Assembly (NCBI GenBank): GCA_012656075.1
Contig: JAAKBF010000122.1
Location: 1 to 64,000 of the forward strand
Reading direction: 5' to 3'
DNA from: Phytophthora hibernalis
Taxonomy: Eukaryota > Oomycota > Peronosporomycetes > Peronosporales > Peronosporaceae
Length of the DNA stretch: 64,000 nt
Every line of letters starts with the position of its first letter. Position 1 is the first letter of the stretch. The notes beneath the pieces are model-generated. The model searched no databases and had not been told where the DNA came from. It saw only the letters and a list, made by a program, of their open reading frames with translations. Below are positions 42,130-53,425 of this stretch, one piece after another. The translations under genes were made by a program, and so were the position numbers.

Positions 42130-43070
42130 CTACGAGGTCGTGAAGGGCACTTTCATCGCCACTGCAAACGTTGTGCGGCTTTGAGATATGCCTACCGTGC
42201 GTACCCGATAGTTAGCCATCCGACATAAATTGTTGATTCGTACGCCGCGGAGCTCGGGGTCGTACGGCAAGGGCAGGTTCAGGCTACTGTAGACCTTCTG
42301 CATGCTCCACATGCCCAATTCGGCCGCCTGTTGGATAGAGCTGATGGCATTGTGGACCGTACGCGCTGAACTTTGAAGAGAAGGCAAAATTCGCTCCAAG
42401 TCCCCATCCTTGAGCAGTGTGAGAATACGGCCAGCCATGGCAACCGAACACGGGAACGTGAAGTATGCCACTACGTTCATCCGGGCATATGGGCAGCACA
42501 CAGGGTCCAGCAATTTGTTTTGCGGAAGCCGAGTGAGGTGTCCGAATCGCTCCACGACCCGCAATTGTGGGGGCACCAAAAATGCAGCCGTCTGCAGTAA
42601 AGCAGATCGTACCCGTCACGAAGACGGTGTTAAGGTATCCGTTGTACATCGCGTTTTGTAGGTCAGCACTAGACGGCTGCTGCACCTATTGCGCATTATT
42701 AGTGAGAGGCACATATCGTTAGTTTTGCACAGCATAGTATTAGGACCATACGACTTACCCTCAGGTTCTTTCCGTCGATAATGCCGAAGGTGGACTTGAT
42801 CAGCGGCTGCCAGGCTTCAACCAACTTTGCCAAACTGGCCTGCCGAGCAGAGGACGGCCAGGAGATCCGCGCGGGCCCGTATCCCACCAAGGCGTTGGAT
42901 AGGGCCTCCTTAGCTCGGCCCAGCAACCTGGACAACGTGCTTGGTGGAATGCCGAAGACCATGTAGAGAGTGTTCTGTTCCATCGAGGCGACGTAAAAGC
43001 ACAGCACCAGGCCCATAATCTGGTGGTGGTAGCGTAGCTTGGGGGACCATCCTCGTGAGTTGGGCACGAA
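42130..43070 (-). pseudogene. Harbinger-like DDE transposase, second family
   Basis: On the minus strand from 43,067: SPKLRYHHQIMGLVLCFYV, PPSTLSRLLGRAKEALSNAL (helix-turn-helix-like) and LIKSTFGIIDGKNLRVS (first catalytic Asp in GIIDGKN). After a gap with possible intron remnants (42,690-42,760), QQPSSADLQNAMYNGYLNTV, VTGTICFTADGCIF and a frame-shifted CPGSWNDSDTS-like stretch follow. The end (42,130-42,500) reads MNVVAYFTFPCSVAMAGRIL and AISSIQQAAELGMWSMQKVY. It differs from the 9.2-kb copy. Several frameshifts make it inactive. Confidence 0.75.
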
Positions 43071-43941
43071 ATGTAGTTAGTAGTAGCGGCTGGACCGCTG
43101 AAAAGCTGGTGGAACGCACGCCTGGGTACATATGCAAGTTAGCGTAGGTTAGCAATAACGAAATAAACAGTACATGTTGGAGTTAAAGGACGCGCACTTC
43201 GTCAAACTAGTCGTGTTTAGAAAGTTCACGTCCTTCCTGAACTTGTAGAGCACCATCAAGCCGCGTCGCACGGCGTGTCGAGGCGCTGCGTCGTCAAGTA
43301 GTGCCGGCTGCCAATGGCTATCCTCTACGCGTCGTCGACCAGGAGGAGGTAGACCTCTCGACGGACCTCGGTTAGCGCCTCATCATGGTCCTGGACGGTC
43401 TCGGCCAGCACAAGCACTGCGTCGAAGTCTTCTTCCCTAACGACCCACGGAAATCAAAAGTGAGGAAACTCCAAACGGGTGCTTTGCTGCAAGGCGCAGA
43501 AGGTGTCCGAGGTAAAGTGACGGGTACATCCGTAGTTTGCAGCAAAGTCCTGTTTGGACATCCTGGTTTTCTTAAAGGGTGACTTACTTGCTGCAACTAA
43601 GTCGCTCGAGTAAGGTATATTTGACAGGCGTCCAATGCGACCATGACTAATGCACACTGAGGTTTTAAACATCAGTTCACACCGACGATGGTATCGTAAA
43701 AGCTGATATTTGCAGGCTATGTAATGAGCATATATCGCGACATACTACGTTACCTCCAAGTGCTGCAATTGCAAAGGAAACTTCATTGGCCATTTGCCGG
43801 CGCGTTTTCAAACGCTGACATGAACAGATGAGCAGGCAATTGCGCTTGTGCTACCTAGTGTGTCGTTGTCTGTGGTGACGGGAGGCCCTTGCCGTATGAT
43901 TAAGTCACATCACTACGTCGTGCGAAACACGGAAGGCCCTG
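43071..43941. other. Intergenic, no gene recognised
   Basis: Short ORFs without domains. It probably holds the 5' end of the Harbinger-like element (minus) and the 5' end of the Helitron (plus). No TC start motif was confirmed. Confidence 0.35.
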
Positions 43942-46900
43942 TTGCCGCGTGACTTGTCTAACCGCGTTCGTATCACAACGGTGGGCAGCATGACGCCTGC
44001 TCAGACGGCATCTTGCAAAAAGCGATATGATGACAACGTTTCGCTGTGTCAGAAGATGCTACGATTTGTTGATATTAATAATCGAGAGTACCAACGCCGG
44101 CAACACCACCTCAATGAACCACACGCTGGGCGTGCTCATTGACAAGTCTACAGTGCCCGATCAATTAAGAGAAGAGGACCCCGTCGTGAACTCAATTCGC
44201 GATGAGACTACATATTCTAGCTTTGGTTCAATGGTAGATGAAGATAATGGCGATCACACTGTGGTGAACACATGGATTGGAGCGTCGAGTATAATCGTTC
44301 AGCCTCAGCAGCAGGATTGTGTTGATATCCTAGTTTCTCAAGTCAAACGACTACGTGCCGATGACCAAGTGGGTGTGTGTGAAAATGTTCCCGAATTTGT
44401 ACCCAGGGAGTTACGGGGGACCAACAGAAACTCATGTAAAGAGAATTTCAGTCCACAAATGGATTCTACGCTGCTTTCGAATTCATGGCCATCGATTTGA
44501 AAATAATTATGCGTTCATGCTGCTAGAATTCGACTATTTGGCATCCCAAAATGCTAGGGAGACGCTCTATCTGAAAATGAATGTCAAACGGCAAGCGCTA
44601 AAGCAGCTGAAGTGAAACAGAGCACTGTTCTCAAATCGATCAAGTATTTAATAACTTGTCCGAGTGTCGTGCAAGAGGCATCAAACCTCGCTCACTGGTA
44701 TTGGAAGTCCAGCGTGTAATCGACTTGAGAAAAGGCTGCGTGTTCCAGAATCCGCATTTTACGGTTCTAATATTGGTCGAATGCATGCCCGACACGACTT
44801 GTTTGGCGTGCTCAAGCGATTCGGACCCCTTCAGATATTTATCACTATTTCACCTGACTCTGGAGGCACGTACAATATTGCCGTGAAGTCAAGTGTGATT
44901 TCGAAACAGGCTGTTGACGATGCCAACGTTTTATTGTTACCAAATCAAGCTGAGCGGAAGGCGATTGCAGCTTCATATCCTGTTGAATGCGTGCGGTATT
45001 TTCTATGACTAATGAGCACAGTCATCGATATTATTCTAGTGTGGGATCAAAAGGAAAGAGCTTCAAAGCGAGAAAGAGGAATTCTCGGTGTTGTACGCGC
45101 ATTTGAAGCTGCGACTGAAACTCAGCTTGATGGTGATTTGTACGCACACTTTGCAGTTTAGTTGTATGGGTTCCCTAGTACAGCATCAGATTTAGCCGAT
45201 GAAAATGCTGCCAACAGTTCGTTTTAACGTCGACTTGTGTTTATGGCAGACGCATTATTGACAACAAAACCTCCCTGTTAGAGTGCCGAAACTCGGTGCA
45301 TTCGATGTCATGAAGATGGCACACTGGAGCCGATTGTTCCTGGAGTAGATGCTTTCCGCCGCCCATCTCCTGGAGCCTCATCACCACCAACAGCAACCTA
45401 TCATACATGCAGAGCAGAGTATAGAGCAGCAGACATTATCAATTGACGCGCTTCCTAATCAGCAGCATGTTCATCTAACTTCACAATTCAAGGATTTTGA
45501 AAATGCCGACCAGCCCATGCTGGAAAGGATAGTACTTTGGCCTCATCGCTGCTAGTGCGGGACCTACAAGTGCACTACTGGAACCATCGCCGGTCGTGAT
45601 TCAAGGTAAGTTGTTCTCTTGTGAATTGAGTGAAGGTATACAACCTGCATTAACGTTGTTCTTGTAGAAAACTATACGAAGGAACCGTTTGTCGATTTTT
45701 AAAGCTAGAATCAGTTCGAATAGGACCAACCGCCGTTGAAGATAGAGGTAAACTTCGGCTGCATCGTCCAATTGGGTATGAATATGTCAATGCGTACAAT
45801 CGTGTCATTATTGACACATTAAAGTGCAATCACGATTCTCAGTTTGTGATTTATGCTGGGGCAAAGAATACTGCAGCCTATGTGATTAAGTATTGTTTTG
45901 GCCGCTCTGTCTTTAGCGGCGTTTGCCAAGGCAGTATCCAAAACAAATGCATTGTCACCCGACACGTCAGCTATGGCGCGTGGGTATCTGATTCTTGGAT
46001 CAATGCTTTACACAGTCTCTAATAGCCAAGAAGTTGCGGCGCCGATGGCTGCACTCTATATTCTAAACTAGATCCCATTTTGGTTCTCGCACGAATTTGT
46101 CCACATAAATTTGAAAACGATGCTACAAAAGCACAGTCATTATGTTGAAGTTAACGTCGTGCAACAAGCAGGCAGAGGTGGGCAACCAAATTTGGCCAGT
46201 ATTGCATGTGATAATATGCTCGAGAAATATTGGAAACGTGAATCTAGATTAGAGAACACGTCATTCATTGATATCTGCGAGCACTACGAATGCATGGGGG
46301 CCAAAATATCACGAAGGGATAGTTTCTTGCTGCCGTACATGCATATTTCCTTTTCCAAACTGGAGTCATGTCAATTATATCAACATCGCCGCATACTATA
46401 CATTATATGCGGTTGTGTGAGGTACATTGTACCAAACTATACCAAGCATTCAGTTGTGTACGATTGACTATACACCATGCTTAGGCCTGTGCGGTATACA
46501 CTACGTATTATAAACTATACGTTGATGGGCGCTATACGCTTAAATCACTTTACACAGACACATTATAGACTATGCACTCACACGCTATACTGTGGGATAC
46601 TATACATTCTATTGAGACAGCACAGGCTTCCCATTGGCTTAAACATAAGAAACTGATGTGTGCTACATTATGTTGGTGTGGTGTACATGAAAACGCACAG
46701 ACGAATTGTAAATGTGCACGAGCCACACCTGTGGTCCTGTAGCGCCGGCTACGGTCCGTATATAACAGGTAGACGATATGTAAAGACGATTGTAGACGAT
46801 ATATAGCTAAGAGACGATAGGAAGTACGAGAGATGATAGTATGAGAGATGATTTGAAAGGTAGCGATAGGTAGACTTGGACCCTGTCCAGATTGACTTCT

Positions 46901-47661
46901 ATTACACGGAATTATGGGTTCTTTTTAAACCTCATCGTGAGTATTCACTATTAACCCCAAATGATTCTCCTTTGGCCAGCTATCGTTCGTTTTTACGGCT
47001 AGATCACGGCGATCAACCACAAAGAATGACGCAGTTCAAAGAGCAATGGAGGGATTACTGTTGTGCCCAACGCTGTGATGACCATGAAAAAGAATCAGCA
47101 GAGGGAAATCAGCTACGGACACGAGATCCTGCAACCTCTGTGGACAGGCATGCGTGATGTTGATACTGCGCGGCGTGATGACGTCGCGGATTGGTTGACG
47201 ATTCGATTCCTGACGACGTTTTCGATCCTGAAACAATCGCCGCTCCTGATATATTGACAGCAAAGTAATCCCAAGATGCAATGGACATTGTTCCAGATGT
47301 ACCACAGCTACAACCAGCTATAGACTCAGCTAATGCCGAGTATAATTTATCGAAGCGCATAACGCTCGGAGATGATTTCATTTACAGTTCATATGCGTCC
47401 CAGATTATCAGGTCTGGTGTTGCTACGGATAGTGACGAATATATGGGCACGCAAAGAGTTATATCTCAATTTCAAGAAGATCCTACCCGGTTAGAGCGTC
47501 TGCATGAATGTTTTGCGTATTACAAACTGAGGAGAGAATGGGGTGCTACACGCGTCCAAACACACGCGCTTCATGTAGGTAATGCACCAGCCAATGTCAA
47601 TTGCGCGCTTTTAGGATGTGCAAAAGTATGCGAGCAAAAAGAACTGGCCGCAACGATCTGA
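43942..47661 (+). mobile_element. Helitron-like element, Rep/helicase N-terminal region, decayed
   Basis: Plus-strand pieces in order match the Helitron_like_N domain. 44,355-44,615: MFPNLYPGSYGGPTETHVK, FENNYAFMLLEFDYLASQNA. 44,750-45,010: NIGRMHARHDLFGVLKRFGP, IFITISPDSGGTYNI, ASYPVECVRYFL. 45,070-45,150: GILGVVRAFEAATETQLDGD, LYAHFAV, where the HUH motif of Rep is expected. 45,770-45,900: EYVNAYNRVIIDTLKCNHDS. 46,111-46,370: KTMLQKHSHYVEVNVVQQAG and MGAKISRRDSFLLPYMHI. 46,890-47,120: LWVLFKPHREYSLLTPNDSP. ATP-binding helicase motifs were not found. Frames change more than ten times. Confidence 0.75.
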
Positions 47662-48648
47662 GTATCCAAAGGCAAACACGTTGTAGCCATTAATGACCAT
47701 ACTGTGCGTGATGTCAACATGAACAATGGTGGAGAAATCCGACCGATTCTGAATCTCAATGTACTGCCGGACAAGGCGTAGAAAGGTCATGCCAACACGA
47801 TACGCATACTCTTCTGATCCGTCCCCGAGATGAAATACGCTGCCTGCAACGCCGGGCCGATCACTGCGCTGCGAGTCGCATAAAATCATCATGTCGCGCT
47901 CTGGCAATGACTGTAGATCCAGCTGATCGTACAAATCCCTATCGCAAAGTTCAATCATCGGCGCCATAGAGTCTCTCGGGTTCTCCCTCCTCCAGTTCTT
48001 AACGAAATCAGTCACTTGTGTGTCTTTCGGTGCTGGCCCTGCGATGTCCCGCGCCTCTACCATAGCGCAAAGTGCAGTAAAGAGTCTAGTGGCTGTCGTT
48101 TTGGCACCACTGCTCAGTCTCTCGATAATAAAAGTCTTCATTGCAGGCGTGATTTTGCGCTCTGTAGGCGTTGGTGGGTCGTTTCTGTTCATTACATGCT
48201 CGCCTTGCTTAAACACCTCGCATGAGCCAGAGGACAAGCAGATCTTGAACTTGTACCGACATGGACAGGACGTCGACTGGGTGGTTGCAGCGACGCCGTC
48301 AGAGGTAGGGAGCCTCGTGTGGCACCGCAGAGAGCGGCATAGTACCCTTTGAGACCGCATTTGATGCATAGAGCAAGCTAGATCGAAGTCTTTATCAACT
48401 ATATGATCCACAGTACACCCCACGGAGTTACTCTTGTCAATGCAGTGAGTTGGCAGTGACTTCCGAAAGGACTCCAAGGCTCCCGACAATGGGGATCTCC
48501 ATATCTTCGTCCACGCTGGTCTTCGACGCGGTGTATAGATCTCCTCACCTTCCGATTCAGACGTCTCCAGCTGCAGAATTTCCCCAGAATTGCCTAGCAG
48601 CTCGCCAGCACGCTCGGTCTTGTTGATGTGAACAATAAGCTCAAACAC
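47611..48648 (-). pseudogene. MULE transposase, N-terminal 345 codons, truncated
   Basis: An open minus-strand frame of 345 codons without an ATG at its 5' end: a 3' splice site (cattcgcag) just upstream of 48,648 suggests an internal exon. It has an acidic N-terminus, a Cys/His-rich region (HCIDKSNSVGC, CPCRYKFKICLSSGSCEVF) like the FLYWCH/WRKY-type fingers of MULEs, then ERKITPAMKTFIIERLSSG (helical) and the start of the catalytic core, FSTIVHVDITHSMVINGYNV (first Asp) and FAFGYSDRCGQFFLLAYFCTS. It stops there, exactly where the Helitron homology ends, so the C-terminal DDE residues are missing. Confidence 0.75.
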
Positions 48649-49321
48649 TGCGAATGTGGTAAGTAGGGGGCAAACGGAGAAGTCGTTATAAAGCTAAATT
48701 CAAACAAAAGTCACTTCAACACGTTGAAGTGCTATTTTGGTGTTTGGCTATTTTTTGTCGGTGGCGCCTTTTGGCGTTTTGGTGGTGCGTCCTTTTTAGT
48801 GAGTGTCAGCGCCCATCCGCTTGGTGGTGCTACACTGTCGATGTGTGGCGCAACACCTACTTTTGGTGGGTCAGCTCCTCACTCTCAGCTACGTCGTCCC
48901 TCATCAGTTCGAAGGAAACCCGGGACCTCTTGTTGAGAATATGCTATCTGATAATTTGAACAGTTTTGAATTTTGAATGGAATTTCGGCCATTTTCCGGA
49001 AGTGTTTTGGACTGTTTAGAAGTCGTTCAAAACCACCCCTACGCGAAATGCATGGTGCCGTTTCGAATAATTACACAGAGAAATAATAAATATGACCATT
49101 AAGATTTGCAAACTTAGATTTGTTTTTCAACATGTTACCGGTAATCGGATTAACTGTAAATGATTTTCGGTGAACACTCGTTATTATCGGTACAGATTAA
49201 CCTGGCATGATAGCATCCGTGGACAACGGCCATAACAGGTATATCAATATTTTCAGATTTGACAGTCGACAGTCCCGGCAGTCGTTAAAATAACATTGAA
49301 AATCGACCAATTCCTGCTCAA
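48649..49321. other. Intergenic, no gene recognised
   Basis: It contains a Gly/Trp/Phe-rich low-complexity ORF (48,724-48,959) made by gtggcg/ttttggtgg words and an AT-rich stretch (49,060-49,260). Nothing with a domain. Confidence 0.4.
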
Positions 49322-49330
49322 TGTTGGAGA

Positions 49331-49480
49331 GAATATTTATCAAAGCCCGTGATAATAGTGCCTACTTCTTTCAAACCCCGTCACAAGTTGTTTGATTGGA
49401 TGAAATGTAAAAGCCGTTCCGCCCAATCATTTCGTCGTACGTCTCCGCACGCATATCCGGGTCAGTCAACAAGAAGAAGC
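49331..49480 (+). repeat. Left terminal inverted repeat of the MULE-like element
   Basis: Left TIR, about 150 bp, bordered on the left by the tgttggaga target duplication. Its inner end is ccgggtcagtcaacaagaag. Confidence 0.9.
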
Positions 49481-49863
49481 AGTACATCTCGGCGCGCGTA
49501 TCCGGTCAGTCAACAAGAAGCAGCAGCCAGTAACAAGCAGACTGTGGTCGCCGGGGCGACGCCCGGATACGTACAAGTTCCACCTGCGCGTCGGCACAGC
49601 ATGCCAGCGCCACAACGTCCAGGCGTTGTGAGCTGTTGTCCAAGGAAGTGTACGTGGTTTGAAGTTAGACTAATAAGTGCATGTGCTGGTTTGTGACTGC
49701 CACTTCCGTCAGAAGGACGCAGATCGCCACCACACGCATTTACTGCCTCACGGATCGAATACGGAGACTCGCGGTCGCTAGATCCATAGTTTTGAAGCAA
49801 CGATGAAACTAAAGTGAGCAGCAATCAGCAAAACAAAATCTGTATTTACAGCTTGGTGCAGAG

Positions 49864-50013
49864 GCTTCTTCTAGTTGACTGACCCGGATATGCGCGCGGA
49901 GACGTACGACGAATTGATTGGGCGGAACGGCTTTTACATTTCATCCAATCAAACAACTTGTGACGGGGTTTGAAAGAAGTAGGCACTATTATCACGAGCT
50001 TTGATAAATAGTC
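49864..50013 (-). repeat. Right terminal inverted repeat of the MULE-like element
   Basis: Right TIR, the reverse complement of the left one apart from about five mismatches. Bordered on the right by tgttggaga (50,014-50,022). Confidence 0.9.
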
Positions 50014-50022
50014 TGTTGGAGA

Positions 50023-51924
50023 TCGACGACATTGACGGAGTGTAAAATTCAGAATTAAACATAACGAGAGAATGGCAGGGATGTGCAATCTGGTGGCGGT
50101 CAAGCTTCACGTTGTCATGAGCATTTCGCAGGGCCGACGCATTCTTCCGCGCGGCAATTGGAGGGACGCAGAGGAAGACCATGAGCAACACGCACCCGAT
50201 AGTCGCGTCATTCTGCTTCGCGTAACGCAGGACAAGCCGCATTTTGATGAGCGTGCCAGCGTGGGTGAGTCCGAAGAGTTTGCGGCGCGTGGTTGAGTCC
50301 AGAGCCAGTCACGACAGACTCCACGGACTTGTGCACCGACAGTTCCGTGGATGCTGGTAGTCATGCACATCTGGCGTCTCGGATAGAGTTCTATTTCGAT
50401 GTCGGCTGAGCCCCGCCAGTTCCTTATGTCGGAAGGACAGTGGTTTACATTCATGTCTGTTCTGGTAGCTCTCCGAACTGCTATGCTCGCACAACGAGCC
50501 GTGTGGCACTTCACGTGTATGGCGGACGTATCATAGCTAGTCTTTTGTATGTACTACTTGAGCAGCTGCTCGAATCGCTGTCTCCGCGCTAGGCGGCGCC
50601 TAGTAGGCGCCACGCTTGGCGCAACGTAGCTGCTGTTGTTACTGGCACGCTGTAGAAGTCTTTTAGAAGCGCATCATTTTGCTCCACCCCGCAGAGTAGA
50701 TGAGGCCTGAGCCGTCGAGATCGAAGAGCTGCACGACCGGGTCGTCGCTTGCAAAGAGTGCGCTGAGGCCCTGGTCCAGGTAGCAGAATACATTCTTGTT
50801 CCCAACAAGGGGTTAGGGGCTCGGACCAAACCAACGTGATTGAGGCTTTTCAGAATATGTGATGGCCCTGGTCCAAGTGCGCGCTGGAATGGGAGGGGGA
50901 TTATGAAGCGCCCAACCGCTCAAGCTGGCATGGATGCACACGTAGCGGGGACTATGCGTCCAGGTGCTGCGACGCCTACTACTGAGCTGCATACTGATGA
51001 AGACGCTGGCGACAGCCTGCGCCACCTGCCCTGCGCTTCTGCATCCCCATCATGTAGACGGTCATGTAGAGAAGCAAGAACTACAGGTACCATTTTGTGC
51101 GGCGTAAATGTGTGCTGAAGTAGCGCGCCTTCCTAGTTTGCAATGCCTTCTCGAAGGTCTGTGGCGAGACGGTAGATATGTTGACTCTTGCAGAGTCAAG
51201 TGGGGGCCCATTCGAACCGTTATGGCCGCTCTGACAGCTCTAGCGCACAGACGACCGCGGTGGCTGCTGTTCGGTGATTCTTCTCAAATCTCCCCTCCTC
51301 CGTCCAGAACAAAATTCTGACTTCAGAACACCTGTGTGCGGTTTTCTGTAAACAGAGATTCTCTGAATGCGGATCACAAACTGGCACACTGTACCAGAGT
51401 CCTCTGATCAATCAGAGGCGCGCAAAAGGGAGCTCAGAATGCATTCCGGCACTTGGACCAGGGCCTGAGCTCCTCCATAGAAGTTGTCGGGGCGCTGCGA
51501 GGCCTGTGTGTAGAACCATTATATTTGTGTTAGAATGTCAAAGTTGGATTCTACTGTTATAATTTGGGCAGCCTCAATGTTACCCATGGGTGACAATGAC
51601 GAGTCAATGCTGCGCGAGGGTAACAATTTAATGTTACTGTATTCAACCCTCCACTGACGCAAAACAGCAGGAAATATCGGTAATCGTAACCATCCGATAC
51701 TACAACATTTGCCATACATTTTACAAGTCGGTGGAATCAGATATAGCAGTGTATCAGGTGTGTCAGATATAATTAAGGACACGTTAGAGTAATCAGGAGC
51801 GCTGGTAATAGAGAACTTTAGTTTCTGGACTATTAATAAGGCACACACATATTGTTTTTTGTTGAGGACTTGACTACAAACTCTAAACGCTGACTTATTG
51901 CGTCTTCATAATCCTTGTATTATA
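50023..51924. other. Intergenic with short repeats, no gene recognised
   Basis: A minus-strand ORF at 49,949-50,242 has a hydrophobic IGCVLLMVFLCVPPIAA but no recognisable body, and part of it is TIR sequence. Around 50,590 there is a small palindrome, aggcggcgcctagtaggcgcc. The rest shows no coding signal. Confidence 0.4.
50767..51465. repeat. Possible terminal inverted repeats of a small DNA transposon
   Basis: ggccctggtccaggtagcag-aatacattct at 50,768-50,797 is matched in inverse orientation by 51,436-51,465 (reverse complement ggccctggtccaagtgccgg-aatgcattct). A third copy, direct to the first, lies at 50,864-50,891. No target duplication or coding region was found. Confidence 0.5.
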
Positions 51925-51987
51925 CTTCTGTTTCCTCAAACGGTGTATTATGGTATTATTTAATATACACCATTTGAGGAAACAAAA
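51925..51987. repeat. 63-bp hairpin
   Basis: The arm cttctgtttcctcaaacggt-gtatta and its near reverse complement (aatatacacc-atttgaggaaacaaaag) have about three mismatches and a loop of about 12 nt. AT-rich surroundings. A foldback or MITE remnant is possible. Confidence 0.8.
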
Positions 51988-52616
51988 GTTTCTTTTATTT
52001 AATTTACAAAGCCGCGACTTCGCACGGAACAGCTCTGGATTGTACTCAGCAAACTAAGCTACAAAGTGAGAATTACGAATGCAGACGTAGCTTGGTAGTC
52101 GAGATGAGGGGTAGGAAAGAAATCCGAAATTGAGATTGATTTAGTTAGAAGTCCATTTCCTGCTTGCTCTCTCTTCTAATGGCGCTACTCCTAGTGCCCC
52201 CTTCACTTACCATGCAATGAAGATGTGTATGCAGCGGGAACGGTCCGATGAACGGGAGCGCCAACATTCCACTTGAGATTTGTATGATGCCATGCAACGG
52301 GAACGGACACATGGGACGGGAACGGTTGGTCTCATCAATGTCAATACGCATGCCAATCACATATGCAGTGCCGACTTCAACCGTACGGACCAATCATATC
52401 ATCCCGATCCCAGAATATTGATAACCACCCAATATTGATAACCATCCAATCAGATCACCACGTTCGTGTCACTTCAACTATTGACCCCATAAGCCACGCG
52501 CCAACACGCGCAGGACGTGTACCCTATCAAGCAGACGAAGAAGTTCAATCCCAAGACCCCACTCAATTCGAAGTCTCGAGCTTGGGTCCGACGTTAGCAC
52601 GCATCATCAAATAGCG

Positions 52617-52860
52617 TAGAGTTTTCGTAGACAGACCCTTGGTCAGTAAGTCAGCGAGTTGGTTCTTCGACTCCACGTACTCCAGCCTTACTTCCTTGTT
52701 GATCATCTACTCACGAATTAAGTGGAAGCGAATGTCAATGTGCTTCGTACGTGCCTGGTAGCCGACATTTTTCGCCAAAGCTATTGCGCCTTGGTTGTCC
52801 TCGTAGATCACCGTGGGTTTGCTCTGCTCCGCACCAAAGCACCACATAACGTAGTAAAAT
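52617..52860 (-). pseudogene. Copia RNase H C-terminal fragment
   Basis: The minus strand reads AEQSKPTVIYEDNQGAIALA, YQARTKHIDIRFHLIRE, then after a stop INKEVRLEYVESKNQLADLL and TKGLSTKTLRYLM: the end of copia RNase H (YEDNQGAIALA with catalytic Asp, RTKHIDIR, QLADxLTK). One stop interrupts it. Its 5' side is joined directly to ornithine carbamoyltransferase sequence. Confidence 0.88.
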
Positions 52861-52985
52861 CTGCTGCGCACCTCATCGTTGACATCGTCCTGGTGGCGCG
52901 ACAGGCAGTGCAGGAAGATGTGGTCGTCGGCCGCTTGCTCCAACATCTTGTTGGTCACCTGGTAGCCTGTGAAGGCCTTGCGCCA
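52861..52985 (-). pseudogene. Ornithine carbamoyltransferase exon fragment fused to copia
   Basis: The minus strand reads KAFTGYQVTNKMLEQAADDH, IFLHCLSRHQDDVNDEV and the first bases of the following intron (gtgcgcagcag), then copia sequence. HCLxRH corresponds to the conserved HCLPRH ornithine-binding loop of OTC; Pro is replaced by Ser. It is a partial copy of 53,218-53,325 with about ten differences. Confidence 0.8.
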
Positions 52986-53072
52986 AGCGCCGCCGCCGCT
53001 TCACGCGTTGGATATGTAACGATGAGAGCTAGGAATTCACCACTCGTCTGCATTCAAATTATCGGTGGCTCC

Positions 53073-53425
53073 TTAGAACTTGCCCAGCAGCGCGAGTAGA
53101 CGGCCATGACGGTCCACAGTCGGTTCTCGGCCTCGTCAAAGACCTTGGAGCGCGGGCCGTAGAACACCTACACACATAACAATTAGTCACTCAAACACAT
53201 GATCAGTTAGTCTATACTGCTGCGCACCTCATCGTTGACCTCGTCCTGGTGGCGCGGCAGGCAGCGCAGGAAGATGTTGTCGTCGGCCGCCTGCTGGTCA
53301 CCTGGTAGCCTGCGAAGGCCTTGAGTCGCTTCTGCGCCTCCTCCTACTGGCCCTGCTAATCCACGTGTCCGTGGTCACGATGTTGACGCCCTTGATCCGG
53401 CAATGTACCAGGCATCCCGACGAGC
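53073..53425 (-). pseudogene. Ornithine carbamoyltransferase 3' part
   Basis: The minus strand reads IKGVNIVTTDTW, then in a shifted frame EEAQKRLKAFAGYQVT, then FLRCLPRHQDEVNDEV after a short deletion (about 14 nt, present in the other copy). An intron, 53,227-53,168 (gtgcgc...tgtgtag), is followed by VFYGPRSKVFDEAENRLWTV and MAVYSRLLGKF-stop in shifted frame. These are the C-terminal blocks of OTC, the urea-cycle/arginine enzyme that makes citrulline. No 5' two-thirds is present, so the functional gene must lie elsewhere. Confidence 0.78.

Larger units (their letters stand above)
49331..50013. mobile_element. 683-bp non-autonomous MULE-like element with 9-bp TSD
   Basis: Terminal inverted repeats of about 150 bp (49,331-49,480 and 49,864-50,013) differ at about five positions by eye, starting gaatatttatcaaagc and gactatttatcaaagc. 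They are flanked by the 9-bp direct repeat tgttggaga at 49,322-49,330 and 50,014-50,022. Long inverted repeats and a 9-bp duplication are hallmarks of Mutator-like elements. The internal 383 bp carries no transposase. It begins with an imperfect copy of the inner TIR end (gtatccggtcagtcaacaag at about 49,498). It also contains GC-rich sequence of unknown origin, perhaps a captured host fragment. Confidence 0.92.

Noticed and set aside
48724..48959. Trp/Gly-rich small ORF
   Set aside because: Low-complexity gtggcg/ttttggtgg words; no start context and no family resemblance.
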